Assembly (NCBI RefSeq): GCF_014873955.1
Contig: NZ_JADBED010000001.1
Span: forward strand, 496,001-560,000
Source of the DNA: Nesterenkonia lutea
Lineage (GTDB): Bacteria > Actinomycetota > Actinomycetes > Actinomycetales > Micrococcaceae
Reading direction: 5' to 3'
DNA length: 64,000 nt
Shown: piece after piece, positions 35,234-42,470 of the stretch
Numbering within the stretch: position 1 is the stretch's first letter
Layout of the letters: each line of letters starts with the position of its first letter
Notes under the pieces: model-generated
The model's database searches: none
Told to the model about the DNA's origin: nothing
Seen by the model: the letters and a program-made list of their open reading frames with translations, nothing else
Position numbers and translations under genes: made by a program

Positions 35234-35968
35234 TCAACGGTGACAGCACGTACATCCTGCCCGTTCAGCCGAGGCGCGGGCCGGTGTATTCGACGGGTCC
35301 TCTTCGGCGGAGTCCTTGGTCAGGAGGTGGGCCGGAATGCAACACGCTTCTCCCCGCCACGCCTCGACACCTTCCTTCATCGCCACAACCGCGATGATGA
35401 GAGCCGCGATGGGATCTGCCCAGCTCCACCCCAAGGCGCTGTTGAGCAGCAATCCCACCAGAAGGACCCCAGAGAGGTAACTGCACAGCAGAGTCTGGTG
35501 AGAATCAGCCACCGTGGAAGCCGACCCCAGTTCCCGCCCGGTCCGCCGTTCAAACCAGGACAGCGCCGGCATTACCGCTACGCTCACGGCGGCCAGGATG
35601 ATGCCCACTGTGGAATGCTCGGCCTCCTCCGCGCCGGTGAGGGTTCGGATTGCATCGACGGAGACCAAGGCGGCAAGCCCGAAGAACGAGGTAGCGATCA
35701 GCCGCATCGCTACCCGCTCGCGGCGTTGCGGGTCAGAGGCCGCGAACTGCCACGCCACTGCTGCAGCCGAGAGCACCTCCACGATCGAATCCAGTCCGAA
35801 AGCGATCAGTGCTGTCGACGAGGCGATGGTGCCAGCGATCAGGGCGATGACGGCTTCGATGACGTTGTAGGTGATCGTTCCCGCCACGATCCATCGCACC
35901 CGTCGATGCAGTACTTTCTGCCGAGTGGCCGAGGGCTGTGATTCTAGAAAGCTATTAGTCATCGGCAC
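35234..35968 (-). CDS. Cation diffusion facilitator-type metal exporter
   Basis: A 244-residue protein with five or six TM helices (from about residue 26). FGLDSIVEVLSAAAVAW in TM2 has the acidic DxxxE-type metal site, and VADSHQTLLCSYLSG the second site. It lacks a cytoplasmic C-terminal domain; the end is Cys-rich (CCIPAHLL and GCTCCHR). AGGAGG is 6 bp before GTG 35968, the chosen start; ATG 35962 is possible. It overlaps the CmtR-like regulator gene upstream, so the pair is one operon for export of a soft divalent metal such as Cd, Zn or Pb. Confidence 0.8.
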   Translation of the reverse strand: MPMTNSFLESQPSATRQKVLHRRVRWIVAGTITYNVIEAVIALIAGTIASSTALIAFGLDSIVEVLSAAAVAWQFAASDPQRRERVAMRLIATSFFGLAALVSVDAIRTLTGAEEAEHSTVGIILAAVSVAVMPALSWFERRTGRELGSASTVADSHQTLLCSYLSGVLLVGLLLNSALGWSWADPIAALIIAVVAMKEGVEAWRGEACCIPAHLLTKDSAEEDPSNTPARASAERAGCTCCHR

Positions 35969-36291
35969 GTGCACCCTCCTGGTGTGCAGCAGGCGGGGTC
36001 CACGGCCACCGCGAGCTTCAGCAGAAGTCCGAGCGTGGAAGCGATCTGCGGGTCGGCAAGTTCATACCAGGCGCTGCGCCCCTTGGCGCGCGCTTTCACC
36101 AGGTCGCACCCGCGCAAGCAGGCCAGCTGGTTGGACATCACCTGTTTGGAGACGCCCAACTGCTCGGCCAGTGCGCCAGGTTGAGCGGGGCCCTCCCGGA
36201 GCGCGAGAAGGATCCGAGTGCGCGTGCCATCGGCAAGGGCGTACCCGATCCGAGACAAGGAGGTCGCATGAGTCAAAGTCACAGTGTCCAC
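35959..36291 (-). CDS. cmtR: ArsR/SmtB family metal sensor, CmtR-like
   Basis: A 110-residue winged-helix repressor. The recognition region reads GVSKQVMSNQLACLRGCDLV. Cys58 and Cys62 in this helix and Cys102 in the tail (DPACCTPGGC) correspond almost residue for residue to Cys57, Cys61 and Cys102 of mycobacterial CmtR, which binds Cd(II)/Pb(II); extra Cys occur at 101, 107 and 109. GTG 36291 is chosen since it gives this numbering and lies just inside the palindromic operator. No ribosome-binding site is seen, so it is probably leaderless. Coupled to the exporter gene. Confidence 0.85.
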   Translation of the reverse strand: MDTVTLTHATSLSRIGYALADGTRTRILLALREGPAQPGALAEQLGVSKQVMSNQLACLRGCDLVKARAKGRSAWYELADPQIASTLGLLLKLAVAVDPACCTPGGCTCR

Positions 36292-36299
36292 GACTAAAC

Positions 36300-36319
36300 A
36301 GTACAGCAATCGCTGTACT
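36300..36319. promoter_or_regulatory. Palindromic operator of the cmtR-like/exporter operon
   Basis: AGTACAGC-AATC-GCTGTACT is a perfect inverted repeat with 8-bp arms and a 4-bp centre. It begins 8 bp before the regulator start on the minus strand and faces the divergent nitroreductase gene on the other side. It fits an ArsR/SmtB operator. Confidence 0.7.
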
Positions 36320-36407
36320 ATCGTGATGCACGCTAGACCATAGTGCCGCGGGTAGGTGAGGTTGCAGCGCAGACGCAGCCGTTCTCAGTCGATGAGAGGG
36401 TTGGGGC

Positions 36408-37055
36408 ATGTCCCAGAACAAGCAACTGGCACTGCCCGGAGCAACAGTGACGCCGTTGACCGAGCTTCTCGAGAAGCGGCGGAGCACTCGTACTTTCGCT
36501 GAAGCGGGCATCCAGATGACCGAACTGGCTCACCTGCTGCGAGCCGCCGTCGGACTCCGGACAGATAGAGGCTCCGTAGTGCCCTCGGCTCACAGTTTGA
36601 GTCTCCTCTCAGTCGGAATTGTCGCGGGTGGTGTCGAGAACCTAAGACCGGGGAGCTACGTCTATCTACCGGGTACTGATGCGCTCGTATGCGAAACGGT
36701 GGGGGATCATCGCAACGAAGTCGCCTCTGCGACATTGGTAGATCAGAACTGGAGCGCGAGAGCCTCGGTGTTCCTGCTCATTACTGCTCAGGTCGAGACA
36801 CTCAATGATCATTTTGCTGAGCAACCACCACTGGGACGACGCGGTGAGAGATATGCGTTGCTGGAAGCCGGTCACATCAGTCAGAACACCTACCTCGCCG
36901 CAGCTGAACTGGGCCTTGGGGCCGTGCTGATCGCCGGATTTCGTGATGAGGAACTCTCATTACTCTCGGCGACGCTCTTTCCCTCTCTGCCGCCAGACAG
37001 CCAGGTCCTGGGGATTATTGCTCTCGGTCGAGCAGTGAAAAACCCCGGTTCCTGA
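36408..37055 (+). CDS. SagB-type nitroreductase family protein
   Basis: A 215-residue FMN-dependent nitroreductase-fold protein of the SagB/ThcOx type. RRSTRTF at about residues 24-30 is the FMN phosphate site; LRAAVGLRTDRGSVVPSAHSLS, SYVYLPGTD and EAGHISQNTYLAAAELGLGAVLIAGF follow in family order. Relatives oxidise azolines in peptide natural products, but no YcaO or precursor gene is nearby, so a generic reductase role is as likely. Base composition is lower in GC than its neighbours, which points to acquisition together with the metal-resistance genes. ATG 36408 follows GAGGG. Confidence 0.75.
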   Translation: MSQNKQLALPGATVTPLTELLEKRRSTRTFAEAGIQMTELAHLLRAAVGLRTDRGSVVPSAHSLSLLSVGIVAGGVENLRPGSYVYLPGTDALVCETVGDHRNEVASATLVDQNWSARASVFLLITAQVETLNDHFAEQPPLGRRGERYALLEAGHISQNTYLAAAELGLGAVLIAGFRDEELSLLSATLFPSLPPDSQVLGIIALGRAVKNPGS

Positions 37056-37184
37056 AGTCCTCGTCCGTCGAGCTGCGTCGGTGTGGTGCTCTCAGCCGCG
37101 TCGCCGCAGGCTTCCACCCGGTCACATGCCGTGAAGCACTGACGGTCCTGGCCAGGGGCCTTGTGAGCAGGGCAGGGATCGATC

Positions 37185-37190
37185 TAGAGT
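37185..37190 (+). promoter_or_regulatory. -10 element of a leaderless promoter (SDR gene)
   Basis: TAGAGT ends 7 bp before ATG 37198. Confidence 0.5.
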
Positions 37191-37197
37191 TGAACTC

Positions 37198-38139
37198 ATG
37201 AGCAATGAATCGACTTCCGCTTCGTTCCCCGATCCCCGCGAATTCCAGGGCACCCAGCTGGCCTTTGATGATCCGACCACGCGCCACCAGAAGATCTCCC
37301 CGCCGAAGCAGGATCAGCCCGAGCCGGGTCTTGAGACCGACGCCGACCCGATCCCGGACATCGGACTTGAGTCCTACCGGGGCCTGGGCCGTCTGCAGGG
37401 GCGCAAGGCCCTGGTGACCGGCGGGGATTCGGGCATCGGTGCCGCTGTGGCCATCGCCTTCGCCCGTGAGGGTGCGGACGTGGCCATCTCCTACCTCCCA
37501 GCCGAGGGCAAGGACGCCGAGCGCGTGATCAGCGCCATCGAGGACGCCGGGCGCACCGCCGTCGCCCTTCCCGGAGACCTGATGGACAAGGCCTACCGCG
37601 AGAGCGTGGTCGATTCCGCAGCCGAGAAGCTGGGCGGGCTCGACATCCTGGTCAACAACGCCGGCAAGCAGATCGTCAACGACTCCCTCGAAGAGCTCAC
37701 CGACGAGCAGGTCGATGAGGCCTTCCAGATCAACATCAAGTCCATGTACACGCTGTCCCGGGCGGCGCTGAAGCACATGGGCCCGGGCTCGACCATCGTG
37801 AACTCCACCTCGGTCCAGGCCTACCAGCCCAACCCGATGCTGCTGGACTACGCGGCGACCAAGGCTGCGATCAACAACTTCACCAAGGGCCTGGCCCAGC
37901 AGCTCGCCCCCCGCGGCATCCGGGTCAACGCCGTGGCGCCGGGACCGATCTGGACGGTCATCCAGCCCAGCGACGGTCAGCCGAAGGAGAAGCTGCCGGA
38001 GTTCGGCCACAACTCGCCGCTGGGACGTCCGGGGCAGCCCGTGGAGATGGCACCCGCCTTCGTGTTCCTGGCCTCGCCCGAGTCCAGCTATGTCACCGGC
38101 GACACCCTCAACGCCAACGGGGGCACCCCCACCCCGTAG
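37198..38139 (+). CDS. Short-chain dehydrogenase/reductase (general-stress type)
   Basis: A 313-residue SDR with a ~60-residue N-terminal extension (FDDPTTRHQKISPPKQDQPEPGLE) seen in the YhdF/YdaD general-stress group. NAD(P) binding is at TGGDSGIGAAVA, the structural NNAG near residue 155, and the catalytic YAATKAA near 220, with Ser in VNSTSVQAYQ; all are intact. The substrate is unknown. The gene seems leaderless. It is followed closely by the palindrome and the DUF429 gene. Confidence 0.88.
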   Translation: MSNESTSASFPDPREFQGTQLAFDDPTTRHQKISPPKQDQPEPGLETDADPIPDIGLESYRGLGRLQGRKALVTGGDSGIGAAVAIAFAREGADVAISYLPAEGKDAERVISAIEDAGRTAVALPGDLMDKAYRESVVDSAAEKLGGLDILVNNAGKQIVNDSLEELTDEQVDEAFQINIKSMYTLSRAALKHMGPGSTIVNSTSVQAYQPNPMLLDYAATKAAINNFTKGLAQQLAPRGIRVNAVAPGPIWTVIQPSDGQPKEKLPEFGHNSPLGRPGQPVEMAPAFVFLASPESSYVTGDTLNANGGTPTP

Positions 38140-38145
38140 GCCGGT

Positions 38146-38182
38146 CGCGTAGTGTCCTGACGATGAGTCAGGACACTACGCG
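38146..38182. repeat. Perfect 15-bp inverted repeat around the DUF429 start codon
   Basis: CGCGTAGTGTCCTGA (38146-38160) and TCAGGACACTACGCG (38168-38182) are exact complements; the 7-bp centre CGATGAG holds ATG 38163. TAGTGT in the left arm (38150-38155) is also a -10 element 7 bp before the ATG. A leaderless mRNA would contain only the right arm, so it may act as a DNA operator; a longer read-through mRNA from the SDR gene would fold and hide the start. Confidence 0.75.
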
Positions 38183-38915
38183 CACCGCCGGGATTGATCT
38201 TGCTGCCGAGAGCAGGCGGACGGCCCTGGCCGTCATCGAGTGGAGCCCGGACTCTGCCTGCCTTCAACAGCTGAGTCTCCACGCCGATGATCCGATCATC
38301 ACCGAGGCCACCGCCGAGGTCGCCAAGATCGGCGTGGACTGCGCGTTCGGATGGCCCGATGAGTTCGTCGCGTTCGTGACCGATCACGCCAACCTCGCCC
38401 ATCCGCGGGCCGTCGACGGCGGGATCGACTGGCGACGCACGCTCGCCTTCCGGGCGACCGACCGGCATGTTCACCAGCTGACCGGTCGATGGCCGCTCAG
38501 CGTGTCCACCGACCGATTGGGCCTGACAGCGATGCGCTGCGCCGGTCTGCTCGGCAGGCTCGCCGCCAGTGGCCGAGTCATCGACCGCTCAGGACGCGGG
38601 GGCGCCGTGGTGGAGGTCTACCCCGGTGCCACACTGCGGATGTGGCGCTGGGAGAGCAAGGGATATCGAACAGACCCTCAGGTGCGCCGCTCGCTTCTCC
38701 GGCAGATGCGGCGGGAGGCCCCCTGGTTGGATCTCGGCACGCATGCGCAGCTCATGGAGGAGTCCTCCGACGCCTTTGACGCAGTCATCGCGGCCCTTGC
38801 CGCCCGCGCCGCCGCAGTGGGCCGATACCACCTGCCGCTCTCTGAGCATCAGGAGCGCGCGGAACGGGAGGGCTGGATCGCGTTGCCGACCTGTACGCTC
38901 GGCGACCTGCTCTGA
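38163..38915 (+). CDS. DUF429 family protein
   Basis: A 250-residue DUF429 protein, a family with a predicted RNase H-like fold. The N-terminal strand TAGIDLAAESRRTALAVIEW has the first acidic position, GVDCAFGWPDEFVAFV the second, and ESSDAFDAVIAALAARAAA near the C-terminus the third. RATDRHVHQLTGRWPLSVSTDRLG and EVYPGATLRMW are also typical. A nuclease activity is predicted but unproven. The start is set by the -10 element and lies within the palindrome. Convergent with the DUF916-like gene. Confidence 0.8.
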   Translation: MSQDTTRTAGIDLAAESRRTALAVIEWSPDSACLQQLSLHADDPIITEATAEVAKIGVDCAFGWPDEFVAFVTDHANLAHPRAVDGGIDWRRTLAFRATDRHVHQLTGRWPLSVSTDRLGLTAMRCAGLLGRLAASGRVIDRSGRGGAVVEVYPGATLRMWRWESKGYRTDPQVRRSLLRQMRREAPWLDLGTHAQLMEESSDAFDAVIAALAARAAAVGRYHLPLSEHQERAEREGWIALPTCTLGDLL

Positions 38916-38925
38916 GGCCCACCGT

Positions 38926-39954
38926 TCAGCGGGAAGCGCCCGCTTTCCGGGTACGCAGGATCAGGTAGACGACGAGGCCGAGCAGGACGAGCACCGCGCC
39001 GCCGAGGATGTAGACCAAGTTTCCAGGGAGCGCGTCCTGGTCGATGCCGGGCAGTGCGTCCTGCTGCGAATCGACGGCGATGCTCTCCTCAGCTTTCTCC
39101 ACGGAGAAGGGCAGATCCACAGCAGCGGCGCTGACGCCGCTCGGCTCGTCGGTCATGGAGCCGCTGAGCGTGTAGTCACCGACCTGGAGGGCACCTTCCA
39201 GGGGCATCTCCGCAGTGGTCTGGGTGCCGGCGATGACATCACCCATGGTGACCTCGGCCTCGGAGACGATCTCCCCGCTGTCGTCTCGGATCGTGAAGTC
39301 CCCCGCCGGTTCCAGGTGCTCGTTGCCTGTGTTCGTGAGCTCCAGGTCGACCACTGAACGGCCCGCGGCGTGCTGGTGGCCGGCTTCGCCGAACTCGAAG
39401 GCGGGAGTGAGTTCTCCCGGGACCTCAATGGTGATGGGCATCGCCTGCCGCACGGTCTGGTTCAGGGCGACGTCCCCGGAACCCGCCACGGGCTCGGCGT
39501 TCTGCAGGACCAGGCTGGTGATGTACTGGCCCGGTTCCGTCTCCGGCGGGACGGTCAGGGTCAGCGTGCTCTCCTGTGTGTCGCCCGCGGGGAGTGTCAC
39601 CTCCTGTGCCGCGGAGTCGAGCCAGGTGGTGGTCCCAGTGGTGTCCGCGCCGTCCTCCTTTGCGCCGAAGCCCCCGTTGACGAGGCTGTATGCATCGGCG
39701 GGGTAGATGCTCGCGTCCAGGTCGGATTCCCCGTGGTTGGCCTGAGCGAAGGTGAGGGTCTGGCTCTCGCCAGGCTCCATGGTGAGGGCGAAGTACGAGC
39801 CGGGGTGGTCTACGGGTTGGAGACTGAGGTTGACCGGCTCAGCAGTCTCCGCTGCAGCGGCGGTGGCTGAGGAGGCGGGGACCAGGATCAGTCCGGCCGT
39901 CAGCAGCAGCGGGGTCAGACTCGAGCGGAGGTGGTGTGACACGGGAGAGGACAT
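38926..39954 (-). CDS. DUF916/WxL-interacting-like membrane-anchored surface protein
   Basis: A 342-residue secreted protein with a signal peptide (about 1-35, AGLILVPASSATAAAA), an extracellular part and one TM helix at about 312-334 followed by a basic tail (LRTRKAGASR). The ectodomain has two beta-sandwich halves: NLSLQPVDHPGSYFALTMEPGESQTLTF, resembling the DUF916 peptidoglycan-binding part of WxL-interacting proteins, and VVDLELTNTGNEHLEPAGDFTI. In Firmicutes such proteins hold WxL proteins on the wall. It is the last gene of a three-gene minus-strand cluster with two secreted WxL-like proteins. Confidence 0.7.
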   Translation of the reverse strand: MSSPVSHHLRSSLTPLLLTAGLILVPASSATAAAAETAEPVNLSLQPVDHPGSYFALTMEPGESQTLTFAQANHGESDLDASIYPADAYSLVNGGFGAKEDGADTTGTTTWLDSAAQEVTLPAGDTQESTLTLTVPPETEPGQYITSLVLQNAEPVAGSGDVALNQTVRQAMPITIEVPGELTPAFEFGEAGHQHAAGRSVVDLELTNTGNEHLEPAGDFTIRDDSGEIVSEAEVTMGDVIAGTQTTAEMPLEGALQVGDYTLSGSMTDEPSGVSAAAVDLPFSVEKAEESIAVDSQQDALPGIDQDALPGNLVYILGGAVLVLLGLVVYLILRTRKAGASR

Positions 39955-39965
39955 CCTTCAAAGAC

Positions 39966-40760
39966 TCAGGGGACAGAAGAGGTGCTGGTGGTTCCCGGCT
40001 CAGGACTGGACTGAGGTTCAGGTTCAGGTTCAGGAGTCGCGCTCGTCTCGGCAGGTGGCGACACGGCGGATTCAGGTTCGGGAGGCGGCGTCACGGTGAT
40101 GTCAGCCTCAGGGTCCTGTGCGGCTGTCGGGTCCGGCTCCACAACCGCCGTGGGCTCAGAGTCCGGTTCGGGTGCGGTTGGCGCCTCCACCGTCGGCCCC
40201 GAAGCGGTGTCGAGATCAGGGCTGACAGTGGTCGTGATCGTCCCGGTGTACGTGCCGGTGCGTGCGCCGGGTGGCAGGGTCAGCGAGACGAGCAACCCCT
40301 GCGCGTATGAACCTCCGGCCCCTCCAGGGCCGGCCTGGAGCACGATCCGCGCCGTGTTCAAGGACCCGGCGGCGAAGGTCGAGGGTGCTCTGGGTCGCGC
40401 TTGGGGATCCAGAGCTTCGCTGCTCTGATCGGTGGCCACCGGTGCTTCGATGGAGGTGAGTGTCAGGTTCCCGGGAGGGATGCCGGTGCCGTCGTGGCGC
40501 CCGCCGTAGTCAAGACCAGCAGCTTGGATCGAGACCTTCCAACCCGTGTACTCGACGGAGAGCGAGTCGGTCGCATCGACAGTGGTGAGGATTATCCGTC
40601 CTGAGATGGTCTGGGCGTCGTGGGAGAAGGGGACGGTCGGGAGCCAGAGATCCTCCAGTTCCGCTGCGGTGGAGGCTGAGACCGGCCCTGGGTGGAGCGC
40701 CGCGAGGATGATGCTCACTGCCAGCACGGCCGATGCGCGTCTCTCACCAGAGTGACCCAT
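39966..40760 (-). CDS. Secreted WxL-like protein with Pro/Glu-rich tail
   Basis: A 264-residue protein with a signal peptide (about 1-32), a beta-rich domain and a ~85-residue disordered C-terminal tail rich in Pro, Glu, Thr and Ser (APEPDSEPTAVVEPDP, PEPEPEPQSSPEPG). The domain contains SVEYTGWKVSIQAAGLDY and ends in SLTLPPGARTGTYTGTITTTV, the closing strand pattern of WxL domains. The WxL triplet itself is only WxV. ATG 40760 has AAGGGG nearby; the longer frame to 40832 runs through the hairpin. The tail may span the cell wall or meet the partner membrane protein. Confidence 0.6.
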   Translation of the reverse strand: MGHSGERRASAVLAVSIILAALHPGPVSASTAAELEDLWLPTVPFSHDAQTISGRIILTTVDATDSLSVEYTGWKVSIQAAGLDYGGRHDGTGIPPGNLTLTSIEAPVATDQSSEALDPQARPRAPSTFAAGSLNTARIVLQAGPGGAGGSYAQGLLVSLTLPPGARTGTYTGTITTTVSPDLDTASGPTVEAPTAPEPDSEPTAVVEPDPTAAQDPEADITVTPPPEPESAVSPPAETSATPEPEPEPQSSPEPGTTSTSSVP

Positions 40761-40781
40761 CCCTGTGCCCCTTCGTGTCAG

Positions 40782-40816
40782 GTCCGGGGCCGATCCAAGC
40801 AGGATCGGCCCCGGAC
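40782..40816 (-). terminator. Strong intercistronic hairpin between the WxL-like genes
   Basis: GTCCGGGGCCGATCC and GGATCGGCCCCGGAC are perfect 15-bp complements with a 5-nt loop. No T-run follows on the minus strand. It could act as a partial terminator or 3' stabiliser, so that the upstream small WxL-like protein is made in excess over the two downstream proteins. Confidence 0.6.
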
Positions 40817-40890
40817 TGATTCGTGCTTGCAAGCCGCCGTGGCACGGCGGGCGGTGCCGTCAGCTCACGCTATGCGTGGGTCGTCTCGGT

Positions 40891-41445
40891 TCAGAGGGCG
40901 GGGGTGGCGGCGGTCGTGGTCGTGAGAACTGCCGCGTAGGCGCCGGCGCGGCTACCTTCAGGGATGTTCAAATCCACGCTCAGGGGGACGGTGTAGGACC
41001 CTTCACCGTTCTCCGCGGCAGCGGAGAGCACCGTACGCTCGGTCCCTAGGCTGCCTGCCGTACCCACGTCGACCGTCTCGGCGCCATCGGCACCGGCGAG
41101 CGCGGAGACAGTTCCTACCGAGGACACGACGAAGTGCTCTGCTGCGATGGCGTCGCCAGCGTTGCCGCCGTCGGTGTATCCGAAGTCCGAGACCACCTGG
41201 GTCACGCTCCAACCGTCTCCGGTGCCGGTGGAGTCATCGACTGCGAGGTTCACGGTGCCGGAAGTGGTCTGGGCGGCGTGCGAAGTGGTGACTGCCGCCA
41301 GCGCAACGTCCTCGGCGGACGCGGACAGTGATCCACCGGTGACCGTAGCGGTCGCGGTGCTCTCGGCTGCCAGGGCCGCGGGCGTGATGAACATGGAGGC
41401 GGCCAGGAGGGAACCGACGGTGACTGTCTTCACAGAGGTGCGCAT
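40891..41445 (-). CDS. Secreted WxL-like protein
   Basis: A 184-residue exported protein. The signal peptide (about 1-27) ends in PAALAAE; the mature part is Ala/Thr/Gly-rich. GDGWSVTQVVSDFGY resembles the Wx[LV]T-x-Q-x-SDF core of WxL domains, and YTVPLSVDLNIPEGSRAGAYAAVLTTT the C-terminal closing strand. No membrane helix or sorting signal is present, so retention would need a partner such as the DUF916-like protein. First gene of the cluster, with a ~250-bp upstream region that is likely the promoter. Confidence 0.65.
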   Translation of the reverse strand: MRTSVKTVTVGSLLAASMFITPAALAAESTATATVTGGSLSASAEDVALAAVTTSHAAQTTSGTVNLAVDDSTGTGDGWSVTQVVSDFGYTDGGNAGDAIAAEHFVVSSVGTVSALAGADGAETVDVGTAGSLGTERTVLSAAAENGEGSYTVPLSVDLNIPEGSRAGAYAAVLTTTTAATPAL

Positions 41446-42470
41446 GGTGCTGCTTTCTCTCGTCCGGGTGTGCCAGGAGGCTCGTGCCGAGGAGCCGGCA
41501 GGGCCGGACTCGGTTCCACTCGGGAGGGGACTCCTGTCCGGGTCCGGACTGGAGGCGTGGCTTGGTGCTCTGGTGCAGGTGATGCCGTCGCCGTCTGCAG
41601 GACAGTTTTGCCGGGCTGATAATCATGCAGATCAGACAAGCTTGCTGAACGAACAAGAATGCTCATAACGCAAACTTGCGACAACCTGAGTGTAAGGGGC
41701 GGTTCGCCGCTTGTCCACGCAGTGCCCAAGAAACTGTCAGGTTTTGTTCAGCGTTGTCCGTGGGTGCACGGGAGCGCCTATCAACTGGGTGCAGACACGG
41801 GACGCAGGCGGGGCGTCCGAGCAAACCGTGGTGACGCGCCTCCCTTGGTCCTCCTGGGCCTCCGTGGAGTCCGGCTGCGTCAATGGCGCCGAGCCGGTGG
41901 CGCGGAGGCCGAGGCGAAGGCTCGCCTGTGGGGGACCGATCGACACGTAGAGGAGTCGGTTGGCGACCGCGCAGCGTGTCGAACGCGGGATCGGGCCAGA
42001 CGCATGCCCTCCGCCTTGATTCGAGCTCGGCGCCCACGCGAAACTCAGCGAGGAGCCGTCCGGTGGCCTTGATGCGCTTGCGGTTGCCGCTCGCTCGTGG
42101 GCGGCGCGACCCGGTCACTCCTGCCGCATCAGGAGTGCGGACGACGCCGTTGCGGTGTAGCGGAAGAAGCGCGTCAGCCGGTGATCACTCAGGCAGCTTC
42201 GCGGCTCATCTGCCGAGTGTCAGCGAAGGCGTGGATCTCGACACCGGAAAGGGGCACGCCCACCAGCTGAACAACTTCGGCGGCCTCCCCAGCTCCAGGT
42301 CGTGACGAGCCGGACGGCGATCGCCAGGCCCCGGGTGAAATCCGGCGCGAGAATCCCCGCCTCCTCCAGTCCGAGATTGCTGTCTGGCTGAATGAACCGG
42401 ACGCAGCGATGGCCGCGACTGAGAGGGTTCTCTCGGTCGCAGCCATCACGGGTTCAACTCACAGTTCGGC
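41446..42470. other. Gene-poor region, partly decayed
   Basis: 41446-41730 should hold the promoter and leader of the WxL-like cluster; it is A/T-richer around 41620-41690. From 41730 to 42470 all frames are short or of odd composition (Arg/Pro-rich). On the minus strand at about 42240-42420 two adjacent frames carry protein-like pieces (FIQPDSNLGLEEAGILAPDF and then EVVQLVGVPLSGVEIHAF), as if one gene had been frameshifted. No transposase or RNA gene is recognised. Confidence 0.4.
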
